64,000 nt of DNA, from contig JAEZUC010000058.1 in NCBI GenBank assembly GCA_023443515.1, forward strand, positions 1 through 64,000, given 5' to 3'. The first letter of the stretch is position 1. Every line of letters begins with the position of its first letter. Of this stretch, positions 18,054 through 27,053 are shown piece by piece. Source of the stretch: Bacillota bacterium. GTDB lineage: Bacteria; Bacillota; Clostridia; Acetivibrionales; DSM-1351. Under the pieces are notes generated by a model, which saw only the letters and a list, made by a program, of their open reading frames with translations, searched no databases and had not been told where the DNA came from. Position numbers and translations under genes: made by a program.

Positions 18054-19100
18054 TTACACCAGATGTCTTACCTTTGAAAAACTTCTATTATTGTAAGAAT
18101 CTATACTCGCCAGTATTATACTTAGGGCTTCAAATCCCTCTTTTCCTGAAATTTCAGGTTCAGTTCCGTTTACTATTGAATCCACAAAAGAATTAATTAT
18201 TTCGGAATCCGTATGGAAACCATTTACCTTATTTTCTTTTATTTTGTAGAATCTTTCTTCGCCATCTCTTTTTTCTACTACAATTTCATATTCAGGATTG
18301 CAATTAATTTTAATAATTCCATTTTCACAATTTAATTCTACTGAGTTTACCATATTACCATAATTTGTCCAACTGGAGCTGATACTCCCAATTATACCGT
18401 TATGAGATCTCACTAAACATATTGCATTATCTTCAACATTAATCAAATTTCCACTGTCATCCTTTTTGTCCCTAGTTGCCAGAAAAGAAGTAACCTCATC
18501 AATTTCATCATCAATCAACCATCTGATTAAATCTGCCTTATGTATCCCTAAATCCCCTAAAGTCCCAACAAAGGCACTATTTTTGTTAAAAAACCATGTA
18601 TTAATTCCTTTGTCCGCACTCCATCCTTCAGGCCCGGCGTGCCCGAAATTAGTTCTAAATGTTAGAACTTTTCCAAGTTCTCCACTTTTCAGTATTTCTT
18701 TTGCCTTTATATGGGCAGGTTCAAATCGTTGATTATGACCTATCATAAGTACTTTTCCACTATGGCTTGCTGCTTGAATCATAGATTCTGCATCATCAAG
18801 ACTTGTCGCCATAGGTTTTTCACAAAGCACGTGCTTACCTGCTTTTAAAGCATCAATGGTTATAGCGGCATGTGTACTGTTAGCGGTACATACACTTACC
18901 GCATCTATTTCTTTCACATTCAACACTTCCCGATAATCAGTAAATATACCTCCGCCAAATTTCTCCGCCAGCTTTTCAGCTCTTTCAATTAAAGGATCAC
19001 AAAACCCCACTATTTCAACATTTTTATTTGCTTTGTACTCCGGTGCGTGTCTGAACTCTGAAATAGAACCACACCCTATTACTGCTACCTTAATTTTCAT
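18054..19100 (-). CDS. Gfo/Idh/MocA family NAD(P)-dependent dehydrogenase
   Basis: The 348-aa protein has the Rossmann start VAVIGCGSISEFRHAPEY and the family signature AGKHVLCEKPMATSL, whose EKP contributes to the active site. GTLGDLGIHKADLIRWL, with the catalytic-type histidine, follows. Members oxidise or reduce hydroxyl groups of sugars and cyclitols. It precedes MATE and follows a DegT aminotransferase in the same direction; such a pair commonly makes an amino sugar or aminocyclitol by oxidising a hydroxyl and transaminating the ketone. The exact substrate cannot be read from sequence. Confidence 0.9.
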   Translation of the reverse strand: MKIKVAVIGCGSISEFRHAPEYKANKNVEIVGFCDPLIERAEKLAEKFGGGIFTDYREVLNVKEIDAVSVCTANSTHAAITIDALKAGKHVLCEKPMATSLDDAESMIQAASHSGKVLMIGHNQRFEPAHIKAKEILKSGELGKVLTFRTNFGHAGPEGWSADKGINTWFFNKNSAFVGTLGDLGIHKADLIRWLIDDEIDEVTSFLATRDKKDDSGNLINVEDNAICLVRSHNGIIGSISSSWTNYGNMVNSVELNCENGIIKINCNPEYEIVVEKRDGEERFYKIKENKVNGFHTDSEIINSFVDSIVNGTEPEISGKEGFEALSIILASIDSYNNRSFSKVRHLV

Positions 19101-19150
19101 AAGTCCGCCCCCTTAGTTTATATTAATGTAATAATTACAAGTATTTAAAT

Positions 19151-20410
19151 TTATACGGCTACCATATCAAGGGTTTTAGCATATTCAACTAGTTCATCAA
19201 TGTTTTCCTTTATCTTCTTTATTGCACTTATCAATTTATCACAACCTTCTTTATCAGACAAAAGAACTGCATGAAAGAAATTCACAGCTTCTTCCTGAGC
19301 CTTTTTACAGTTTGGGAGAACAAAATTGTCAGGCCTTATTTCCTCCCAGTATTCATTCGTTAGTTTATGTGTCTTTTTTGTATTTGGCTGATATAATGGG
19401 CTATTATTCAAAGGATCATATGTAGGCATGCATTCTATACTGTTCTCGAGTTCAGACTCAATAGCCTTCATAAAAACATTTTTTGGCACATTTCCCCATG
19501 CACTCTTATCATATTTTATTGTCCAGTTATAATATGCCTGTCTTGTAACATTTGGATTTCTGTACAAAATTTTAATACCATCTATATCCGAAATTTGTTC
19601 TTCAAGATACCTAACGTTTTTTTCTCTTATACTGTTTTGTTCTTCCAATCTGGATAACTGTGCAATAAGAATTGCAGACTGAAATTCTGTCATCCTGTAG
19701 TTGCCGCTCTGCATATTCGGAGAACCTTCCTGATACGGCTTTCCGCAATTTTTAAGGGAATGCAGGAGATGTGCCAAACGATCATTATTTGTAGTCAAAA
19801 TCCCACCTTCACCACAATTAAGCACTTTAGAAGATTGTAAACTAAAGGACCCGATATCCCCCATTGAGCCTGCCCTTTTCCCTTTCCATTCTGAACCATG
19901 CTGATGGGCACAATCCTCTATTACCGATAGTTTATACTTGCTTGCTATATTTAGAATTGCATCCATATCAGCCATTCTTCCATAAAGGTGAACCGGGATT
20001 ATGCATTTTGTTCTTGGAGTTATAGCTGCTTCTATAGCCTTGGGGTCAATTGTATATGTATCAGGGTCTATGTCTACCAGAACAGGTTTTGCGTTTACAT
20101 CCAGGACGGATGCCGCTGTAGCCTGCCAAGTTAACCCCGGAACAATAACCTCGTCACCGGGGCCTACTTCCAATGCCTCCATTGCCAAGCGAAGTGTAAG
20201 GGTACCATTTGGTGCAGTTATGCCATATTTAGTCCCACAAAAATGTGAAAATTTTTCTTCAAACTCTTTCTCATTTGGCCCCAAATACGCCCAATGACCG
20301 CTTTTTACCACCTGTGTTACTGCATCAATCTCTTTCTGGTCAAATATGGGCCAAGTTGGAAATGAGATTTTGCCTAATGAACTACCACCAAATATTGCCA
20401 ATTTTTTCAT
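19151..20410 (-). CDS. DegT/DnrJ/EryC1 family PLP-dependent aminotransferase
   Basis: The 419-aa enzyme shows the PLP-anchoring lysine at about residue 195 in FSLQSSKVLNCGEGG, the aspartate of VIEDCAHQHG and the N-terminal FPTWPIFDQKEIDAV with SGHWAYLGPNE. The FSLQSSK-GEGG pattern is close to secondary-metabolism members, namely AHBA synthase-type and scyllo-inosose aminotransferase-type enzymes. It likely transaminates the keto product of the adjacent Gfo/Idh enzyme using glutamate or glutamine. This assignment is by family resemblance and context only. Confidence 0.9.
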   Translation of the reverse strand: MKKLAIFGGSSLGKISFPTWPIFDQKEIDAVTQVVKSGHWAYLGPNEKEFEEKFSHFCGTKYGITAPNGTLTLRLAMEALEVGPGDEVIVPGLTWQATAASVLDVNAKPVLVDIDPDTYTIDPKAIEAAITPRTKCIIPVHLYGRMADMDAILNIASKYKLSVIEDCAHQHGSEWKGKRAGSMGDIGSFSLQSSKVLNCGEGGILTTNNDRLAHLLHSLKNCGKPYQEGSPNMQSGNYRMTEFQSAILIAQLSRLEEQNSIREKNVRYLEEQISDIDGIKILYRNPNVTRQAYYNWTIKYDKSAWGNVPKNVFMKAIESELENSIECMPTYDPLNNSPLYQPNTKKTHKLTNEYWEEIRPDNFVLPNCKKAQEEAVNFFHAVLLSDKEGCDKLISAIKKIKENIDELVEYAKTLDMVAV

Positions 20411-20549
20411 AACATCTCTCCTAATGTGTGTATTAATTACCAGTTAATGTAACTCACAAGATATTATTCCATATTACCCTAAAATAGTCAATAAATTTAT
20501 TGCGCTCAACATTTTTTATAAATATTCAATTATAGATTATAGGAGATCA

Positions 20550-22052
20550 TTAAATCTTAAATACTATTTCTATTGCTTCATCGGTGATAATTACTTTTGC
20601 AATCAAAGCTTTTGCAATTTTTTTCTTCTGTTCCAAGGCGTAGTTGTCCCAGTTCATTATATATTCTGAAAGGTCTTCCCCTTTTATTTTGTCTTGGGAG
20701 TTATCCATAGATAGTTTATTTATATTGTTTTGTAACAGCTTCTTTTTATTATCCAGTTCAGTAATTCTTTCATTTACATAGTTTCCAGCTGTTTCATTTA
20801 AAGTTAACAGACTATCAACTAATTTTTTTATAGCTTCCTCAACTTTAGCAAGCTGGATTTTTAAAGCATTAATTTCTTTTAAATGTGAGTTGGTTCTAAT
20901 GTTATAATCGGGTTTTAGTGATTCCATTTTTTCCAATAGCTTTATTTCTACTAATTTTTCAATATCCTTGAGATAAATAGCCTTTTTTCTCCCATAGCAA
21001 AACCCATTCTTTCTTCCTCCACAGTTTATATACAACAGTCCTCTACTTTTTACGACTGTTACTGCATATCCGCAGTATCCGCATTTCATAAGACCTGACA
21101 ACCAACTGTTTTTCCCTCTGCCACTGTTTTTTAAATGTTTGTTTTCATCGGCTATATTTTGGCATTTAAGCCATACTTCAGGGCTTATTATACCTTTATG
21201 CGGTGCTATGGTTACAAAATTATTAGTCAGATCTGTGAATTTACTGGTAGTTATTGATTGCCTTTCTCCATATACATAGCAACCATTTTCTCCTATAAAA
21301 TCACTTATATCATTATTTATCACAGCCCCTTTATTCCTCAGATAAAGATAAACATCCGCATTCGCTTTAACATACACAGGATTCCTGATTAATCTTCCTA
21401 CAGCTGTGGCTGTCCAACTATGACCTTTATTAGTTTTCAGTTTTTTTGTATTCAAGTATCTTGCTATTACTCCCAAGGATTTGGACTCCTCTTCATACAT
21501 ACTATAAATCTGCCTGACAAGCTCAGATTTTTCTTCATCTGTTTCAAACATATAAGTTTTTTTGCCATTTAAATATGTTTGAACCTTATTAAAGCCAAAG
21601 GGAGCTATGCCCCCAAGGTATAGCCCCGCTTTTCCTCTTTGATAATAGTTGTCCTTTACTCTTTGCTGGATAGTTTCTCTTTCCAGTTGAGCGAATACCA
21701 TAACTATTGACAGCATTGCCCTGCCCATAGATGTACTTGTATCAAACTTTTCCGTCTGACTGATAAATTCCACCTTATATTTATTGAAGCATTCAATAAT
21801 GTGTGCAAAATCAAGAAGTGATCTACTTATACGATCAAGCTTGTAGACCACTACTTTTTCAATCATGCCTATTTTGATGTCTCTGATCATTTCTTCAAAA
21901 GCCGGCCGTTTTATGTTACTCCCACTATAGCCCTTGTCGGTATATATTTTGTATTTTTCGGAGGATATCTCTTTTATACAAAATCCGATTTGGCTTTCAA
22001 TGGATATGCTGTCTTTTTTGTCTACTGATTGTCTTGCATATATGGCAATCAT
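20550..22052 (-). CDS. Large serine recombinase (integrase)
   Basis: The 500-aa protein has the resolvase catalytic domain at residues 1-140 (nucleophile Ser9 in YARQS; YKLDRISRSLLDF; MVFAQLERETIQQR), then the recombinase domain (GGIAPFGFN, TATAVGRLIRNPVYV). A zinc ribbon (CGYCGY and CGGRKNGFC) and a long coiled coil (about 390-455) complete the large-serine-integrase plan. It cuts two att sites with a central 2-bp overhang and rejoins them. It is very likely responsible for insertion into asnB, since the deduced attP has the right size and symmetry. Its ATG overlaps the stop of a 49-aa upstream ORF (ATGA). Confidence 0.95.
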   Translation of the reverse strand: MIAIYARQSVDKKDSISIESQIGFCIKEISSEKYKIYTDKGYSGSNIKRPAFEEMIRDIKIGMIEKVVVYKLDRISRSLLDFAHIIECFNKYKVEFISQTEKFDTSTSMGRAMLSIVMVFAQLERETIQQRVKDNYYQRGKAGLYLGGIAPFGFNKVQTYLNGKKTYMFETDEEKSELVRQIYSMYEEESKSLGVIARYLNTKKLKTNKGHSWTATAVGRLIRNPVYVKANADVYLYLRNKGAVINNDISDFIGENGCYVYGERQSITTSKFTDLTNNFVTIAPHKGIISPEVWLKCQNIADENKHLKNSGRGKNSWLSGLMKCGYCGYAVTVVKSRGLLYINCGGRKNGFCYGRKKAIYLKDIEKLVEIKLLEKMESLKPDYNIRTNSHLKEINALKIQLAKVEEAIKKLVDSLLTLNETAGNYVNERITELDNKKKLLQNNINKLSMDNSQDKIKGEDLSEYIMNWDNYALEQKKKIAKALIAKVIITDEAIEIVFKI

Positions 22053-22198
22053 AATCTATCCATAAAGCTTTGTTTAATATTATTAACAATAGTATATTCC
22101 GCCAGCTTATATTCATTTTCATTTAAATCAGGTTTCTTTGTAATAACCTTGAACCCATTTAAAACTTCTTCCTTTTCAGTAATTATTAATACACCCAT
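22049..22198 (-). CDS. Small 49-aa protein overlapping the integrase gene
   Basis: An ATG at 22198 opens a frame that ends in TGA at 22051-22049, overlapping the integrase ATG as ATGA. The product is MGVLIITEKEEVLNGFKVI followed by a lysine- and glutamate-rich stretch and ends SFMDRL. An AGGGG lies about 11 nt upstream, a poor spacing. I do not recognise the family. The tight coupling suggests a role tied to the integrase, such as a directionality factor or regulator; this is inference. Confidence 0.55.
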   Translation of the reverse strand: MGVLIITEKEEVLNGFKVITKKPDLNENEYKLAEYTIVNNIKQSFMDRL

Positions 22199-22271
22199 AT
22201 GTAAATAAACCCCTATTTCATTTTGTTATTTATATTTATTAAATAATATGGATGTCCTATTCTCTTTATTT

Positions 22272-22576
22272 TGGGCTGATGCAAAATAGAAAGTTTTCTC
22301 CTTTAACATAGGTACTTCCGTATAAGATTATATCAATCATTGCTTCTTTAGATATTTGCAAGATTTTCTAGCGGCTCAGCTCAGGATATTTTACCGTCGC
22401 TCACATTCATCGTCCATGATTCATGTTTCGCTAAAACCTACATCGTGATAGGTTTTCCGGTAAAATATCCGTCTTCGCCGATAAACATTTGCAAACATCT
22501 TTAACCAAGCTTCCATTGATACAATTTATACTTTTGTACAGGTTAAAAAGATAAAAATAAATTTTGCGCCAGCCCC
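22272..22576 (+). repeat. MITE-like palindromic repeat, copy R1 (with extra internal hairpin)
   Basis: Ends are near-inverted: TGGGCTGATGCAAAAT on the left and, read backwards, GGGGCTGGCGCAAAAT on the right. Inside are GTATAAGATTATATCAAT against ATTGATACAATTTATAC, and AGATATTTGCAAG against TTTGCAAACATCT. A further hairpin GGATATTTTACC/GGTAAAATATCC (22384-22395, 22459-22470) is unique to this copy. It fills the gap between the integrase region and the next gene; no coding frame was seen. Confidence 0.75.
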
Positions 22577-22595
22577 TATAGGCTAAATTTTATTA

Positions 22596-23498
22596 TTAAA
22601 TTGAGCAATGACCGGGTCCTATTAAACCATTATTATAGTTATCAAGGGTAGTAGCCCAGCTTAATACCTGATTCTTTTGTACTCTATTCAAACTATTCCA
22701 ATCAGCAATACCGTGGGTTGCAAGGAAGGTATCAGCAGCAGAAATTGTACTTGCAACTGCAGTATCATCTGCACCGTTTGCCTTGTTTAGCTTGGCAGCA
22801 AGCAATTGGGCATATAGTTTAGCAATTCCGTTAGATGCCTGGTCTTGGAAATTCAAGATAGTTACAGCCTGACTTGCTGTAGTAACCTGAATGCTCTTTT
22901 GACCTCCTGCTGTACCAAGCCAGATTGGAAGAAGAGGTGTTACCATGTCTGGCTGAGGGCCAAAACCGGCATGAGTTTTCCAGTAGCCGATTGTCAAGGT
23001 ACAACCGTTACAAGGAACATTTACATCAATAGTCCATCTGGATATATCACTGGGGTTTGGAGCAGTTGCAGGTGGAATGGTAAAATATGCTTCATTGTTA
23101 ACAGTGTAGTTACCACAGGTACCAAAAGGCCCAATTGTACGTTGGTAGGTAAATGTCTTGGGCAGAGTGTCCATACCATAAGTGACCATACCGAAGTTCC
23201 CTGCAATACTGTCCATTACTATTATTGACTCATTAACTTTAGCTATCTTAGCATTATTGAAATCTGCAATAGCTGTTGCAACGAAATCTTTTGTTCCGGC
23301 TTTTTCAATTCGTGTCCCATCAAAATTGTAGAAATAGTTTTGAAGCGTTGCTGTAGCAGTATTTGTCAGCATGGTAACAGGTGTTACCCCCGTCAGGCTG
23401 AGTACACTGTAATTAAAAGTTATAGTACCATTATATGCAGGTAAATCAAACGGATAAACAACATCATCACTGATTACAGCCGTACCGCCCGGAATCAT
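22596..23498 (-). CDS. Secreted-type protein with a GYWKTH motif, apparently missing its N-terminus
   Basis: From the first ATG the product is 300 aa, but the same frame stays open upstream to 23690 and encodes protein-like sequence (FSVTGTITLTNTAPIPATIN). No usable start codon or signal peptide is found there, so the gene seems cut off at its 5' end. The readable part has beta-sandwich-like repeats, paired cysteines (CGNYTVN, VPCNGCTLTIGYWKTHAGFG) and an alpha-helical tail ending GLIGPGHCSI. The CTLTIGYWKTH motif recurs in extracellular proteins of diverse bacteria. Function is unknown. Only about 40 bp separate the truncated end from the divergent beta-helix gene. Confidence 0.6.
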   Translation of the reverse strand: MIPGGTAVISDDVVYPFDLPAYNGTITFNYSVLSLTGVTPVTMLTNTATATLQNYFYNFDGTRIEKAGTKDFVATAIADFNNAKIAKVNESIIVMDSIAGNFGMVTYGMDTLPKTFTYQRTIGPFGTCGNYTVNNEAYFTIPPATAPNPSDISRWTIDVNVPCNGCTLTIGYWKTHAGFGPQPDMVTPLLPIWLGTAGGQKSIQVTTASQAVTILNFQDQASNGIAKLYAQLLAAKLNKANGADDTAVASTISAADTFLATHGIADWNSLNRVQKNQVLSWATTLDNYNNGLIGPGHCSI

Positions 23499-23731
23499 AT
23501 CTGTAATACTGTTAATGGTTGCAGGGATAGGAGCAGTGTTGGTGAGTGTTATTGTTCCGGTTACACTAAAATTACTGTCTTTAAACGTGGCATTTACATT
23601 TATAAAGTAATTTATAAGGAATTGCTGATCTGTCGCCAGGACTAGTGGTACAGGATTATCTGCAAATTTATTGATAGTCCTTATATTGAATTATTCATTG
23701 AGTATTCAAAGATTAGAGAGGAGATTAGTAA

Positions 23732-24964
23732 ATGTCTGAAGAAATAGCTGATAATATAAAAAATGAGGCTCAACAAAGTCCGGCTATAACTGTCACTAGT
23801 TCGGCAGATAGTGGCCCTGGTACTCTTCGGGAAGCAGTTAGTATTGCAACCAGCGGTAACACCATAGTCTTTAGTAATTCAATTCTTCCCGCAACAATTA
23901 CCTTAACCGGTGGTGCAATAACAATAGATAAAGACCTAAACATAATCGGTCCCGGTGCTGATAAGTTAATAATAAGTGGTAGCAATGACAGGATATTTAT
24001 AGTTAACAGTTCAATAACTGTAACCATAATTGGACTTTCCTTTGTAAATGGATTTAATTCAGACCCCGGAGGCGCCATTGTTAATCGGGGAGCCACACTG
24101 AATGTGACAAGATGTACTTTTTCTAATAATACTTCCCTTTCATCAGGAGGAGCCATTGCAAATACAATTGAATGTTGTTACTTTACCGGAACTGTCAATG
24201 TTTTAAATAGTATGTTTGCAAATAACCATTCCAATTATGGTGGTGCCATAGGAAGTTTTTCCGGTGGAACAGTTACTGTCACAAATAGTACTTTCGCTAC
24301 AAACAGTGCAGATATTAACGGTGGAGCTGTTGTAAATGATGGCACAGTTAATATTGCTAACACAATGTTTTCTAATAATTTTGCTGATGTAAATGGAGGA
24401 GCTATTGCAAACATCGGAAGCACGACTATTACAAGAACTACATTCCTTAATAATAATGCATCCAAATCCGGTGGAGCTATGGCAAATATCGATAACACAG
24501 CCACAATCACTAACAGTACCTTCACTAACAATACAGCTGATTTTGGCGGAGCCATTGGGAACTTTTCTTCCGGAACAGTTGATATTTCAAATAGCACGCT
24601 GACCAATAATGGTTCGGTATATAACGGTGGAGCATTTGTTAACGATGGAAATACTACCATAGTCAGGTGTACCTTTACCAGCAACAGTGCTACCGGTGAT
24701 GGAGGCGCATTTGCCAATGATGGTACAGCAAGTATTTCGAATACTACTTTTGCTAACAACATTGCAGATTTTAGCGGTGGTGCTACTGTAAACTTTACTC
24801 CAGGCAACGAAACTTTTACAAATAGTACTTTTACAGATAACAGTGCTTTAAATGGAGGGGCAATAGCTAATTTTAGTTCGAATACAGTTATCGCTACAAA
24901 GTGTACTTTTACCGGTAACAGTATCCCTGTTACCGTCGGCCCGGTTACGATTGCAAACAGTTAA
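23732..24964 (+). CDS. Right-handed parallel beta-helix repeat protein (Pmp/CSLREA-like)
   Basis: The 410-aa protein starts with an entry cap resembling CSLREA proteins (VTSSADSGPGTLREAVSIA). It then has about a dozen repeats of roughly 20-25 residues, each containing GGAI or GGAM and FxNN-type turns, as in chlamydial Pmp and other beta-helix adhesins. No signal peptide, transmembrane segment or anchor is visible; it begins MSEEIADNIKNEAQQSP. It could be a remnant of a larger exported protein, leave the cell by another route, or act inside. The start follows GAGAGGAGA with normal spacing. Confidence 0.75.
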   Translation: MSEEIADNIKNEAQQSPAITVTSSADSGPGTLREAVSIATSGNTIVFSNSILPATITLTGGAITIDKDLNIIGPGADKLIISGSNDRIFIVNSSITVTIIGLSFVNGFNSDPGGAIVNRGATLNVTRCTFSNNTSLSSGGAIANTIECCYFTGTVNVLNSMFANNHSNYGGAIGSFSGGTVTVTNSTFATNSADINGGAVVNDGTVNIANTMFSNNFADVNGGAIANIGSTTITRTTFLNNNASKSGGAMANIDNTATITNSTFTNNTADFGGAIGNFSSGTVDISNSTLTNNGSVYNGGAFVNDGNTTIVRCTFTSNSATGDGGAFANDGTASISNTTFANNIADFSGGATVNFTPGNETFTNSTFTDNSALNGGAIANFSSNTVIATKCTFTGNSIPVTVGPVTIANS

Positions 24965-25009
24965 AATTCTTGTGACCTAAATGGTAAAACAACCCCATGA
25001 AAATTCTTT

Positions 25010-25034
25010 GACGATCAGTTCGATCGTCTTTTTT
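25010..25034 (+). terminator. Intrinsic terminator of the beta-helix gene
   Basis: GACGATC (25010-25016) pairs perfectly with GATCGTC (25022-25028) across the loop AGTTC and is followed by a run of T. Confidence 0.85.
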
Positions 25035-25120
25035 CTTTCCAAAAATAATTTAAAAACAATACAACATAATTAGTTTACTTTCATATTATACTCTTAGAAT
25101 ATATTTGGAGGTCTTGAGCT

Positions 25121-26074
25121 TTGAGATATTTAATTACCGGCGGAAATGGTTTTATTGGTTCACATATAACGTTAAGATTATTAAGCGAGGGACATGAGGT
25201 TACTGTTCTTGATAATTTTTCTACTAGTCCTGAAGGAAGACTTGCTAATACTTCTACTAACATTATCAAGGGAAGTGTCAATGATGAAAATCTATTGAAA
25301 GGACTTATAGAAAATTGTGATTATGTAATCCACCTTGCAGCAGTTGTCGGTGTGAAATTGGCAATGGAAAATGGAATCGATGGCCTAAGGCTTAGCTGTC
25401 TTGGGACAGATAACATATTAAAATATGCATCAGAATTCGATAAAGAAGTTCTTGTCACTTCGTCTTCAGCAATCTACGGTAAAATAACTTCCGAGGTTGT
25501 TTCTGAAGAAGATGATAGCCTGATTGGTTGCAGTAATAAGCCCAGTTGGACTTATTCTATTGAGAAACTTGCAGAAGAACACATGTGCTTGGCTTATTAT
25601 AGAGAGCATAATACTAAAGTAAAAGTTTGCAGATTATTTAATGTTATTGGACCAAACCAATCCAAACATTATGGTATGGTTGTTCCGAATTTCATATGAT
25701 GTGCTTTAAAAAATGAACCGATACATGTGTACGGAGACGGTATGCATACCAGAACCTTTGGTTATATAGATGATATAATTGATGGCCTGAAAATTGTTAT
25801 GGATAATGGCAAAATAGGAGAAGTATATAATGTCGGAGGTACAGAAGAAATTAGTATTCTTGAGCTTGCCAACAGAATTATAACTCTAACTCAATCTTCT
25901 GCTAAGATAGAATTCGTCCCATTTTCACAGGTGTTTGGAGAAAAATTCGAGGAAACAAGGCAGAGAAAACCGGACATCAGAAAAATAAGCTCACTTGGCT
26001 ACACTCCAAAATATTCGCTGGAAGATGCACTTTTAAAGATAATCGAAGCAATCAAACAAAGAGGTGAAGTTTAA
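25121..26074 (+). pseudogene. NAD-dependent sugar epimerase/dehydratase with in-frame stop
   Basis: The extended SDR fold is clear: YLITGGNGFIGSHI at the start, HLAAVVGVKLAMENG, the YSIEK-type catalytic pair (SWTYSIEKLAEEHM) and CRLFNVIGPNQ. A TGA at 25697-25699 interrupts the frame. Homologous sequence continues immediately in the same frame (CALKNEPIHVYGDG, then TRTFGYIDDIIDGL) to 26074. The family usually has Arg at this position (FIRCAL), so a CGA- or AGA-to-TGA change is likely. The start is TTG at 25121, 9 nt after GGAGG. Without read-through the 192-aa product lacks the substrate-binding half. The intact form would modify a nucleotide sugar such as UDP-glucose/GlcNAc. Confidence 0.85.
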
Positions 26075-26075
26075 T

Positions 26076-27053
26076 ATGCTTTACCTTGTTATTGAGCCGG
26101 ATAATGGGAATGGTTATCATTATACCTATAATAATGAGCTAAAAAAATACTTGGATCTTCATAATATACAGTTCATGGAAATTGCTGTGGAAAAAGATTA
26201 TTTGTGTCAGGCAAATATTGATAAAGTTAATTCAATACAGTCTAAAAGTGACGATATCTGGCTCTTTTCATATGCACAAAACCCCTTAATTGAAAAAGTG
26301 TATCTTAAACCCGGAAGAAAATTCGCACATGTTCATGGTTTAGAAGCTTTATTATATGAACCTGCAGTTTTACACGGATACCGTTTATATGAAGAAGTTT
26401 TGCTTTATTTTTACGATGGACTATTTGTGAATTCAGAGTGGGCATATTCTGTAATTAAAAAAGCTTATCCCGGGTTAACTGCCAAAACCATTGTGACAGG
26501 GTTTCCTTTGGATGTCAGCTTTGCCGAAAAATTTAAGCATATTGAAAAAGAGAATAAAACCATAGCTTTCAATCAAAGGTTTGATATGGATAAACTTCAC
26601 ATGCTTGAGATTTATTTATGTGAGAAATTAATAGATTTGGGATATACAATTTTTCATATATGCACTAAAGCTGAGTATGAAAGGACTCAATCTGAAAGAG
26701 AATCAAAAAATCTTCTCATCCAAGCTGTAAAAATGGGAGTACAAGTATTGATTGCAGAATCAAAAGATGATTATTATGAAAAACTTGCAAAAGCGAAGTT
26801 TACTGTAACAACTTCAATCGCTGATACTTTATCAGTATGTGTGCTTGAGGCCGCTGCATTAGGCTCTATTCCAATAGCTCCCGACCTTGGCCCTTTTTCT
26901 GAATATATCCCGGCAGAAAACCTATATAAGCCGTTTAACGTTGAGCAACTAATTGATAAAGTCATGCATGAAAACAGAGTGTTTGTTAACCTTGAGAAAT
27001 ATAGTCCTGAGAAAGTATTTGGGTACTACATGAAGTGTATGGGGGTGATTTAA
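26076..27053 (+). CDS. GT-B-fold glycosyltransferase-like protein, paralogue 1
   Basis: The protein (325 aa) lacks a confidently named family but has a GT4-like C-terminal half: TIVTGFPLDVSF, the nucleotide-sugar-site-like run VTTSIADTLSVCVLEAAALG, and SIPIAPDLGPFSEYIP. The ATG at 26076 is 8 nt after GAGGTGA, while an in-frame GTG at 26064 lies inside that site. The gene follows the damaged epimerase directly and its stop overlaps the start of its paralogue (TAATG). A role in transferring a sugar made by the neighbouring enzymes is inferred. Confidence 0.7.
   Translation: MLYLVIEPDNGNGYHYTYNNELKKYLDLHNIQFMEIAVEKDYLCQANIDKVNSIQSKSDDIWLFSYAQNPLIEKVYLKPGRKFAHVHGLEALLYEPAVLHGYRLYEEVLLYFYDGLFVNSEWAYSVIKKAYPGLTAKTIVTGFPLDVSFAEKFKHIEKENKTIAFNQRFDMDKLHMLEIYLCEKLIDLGYTIFHICTKAEYERTQSERESKNLLIQAVKMGVQVLIAESKDDYYEKLAKAKFTVTTSIADTLSVCVLEAAALGSIPIAPDLGPFSEYIPAENLYKPFNVEQLIDKVMHENRVFVNLEKYSPEKVFGYYMKCMGVI

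Noticed and set aside
23770..24807. Long antisense open frames opposite the beta-helix gene
   Set aside because: They mirror the repeat composition of the sense gene and lack ribosome sites and recognisable domains.
23732..24964. Repeats of the beta-helix gene as a CRISPR-like or tandem DNA repeat array
   Set aside because: The repeats are degenerate at DNA level and keep an open protein frame with the GGAI pattern.
25697..25699. TGA in the epimerase as a selenocysteine codon
   Set aside because: The position normally holds Arg, no SECIS-like hairpin follows, and the enzyme family has no known selenoproteins.
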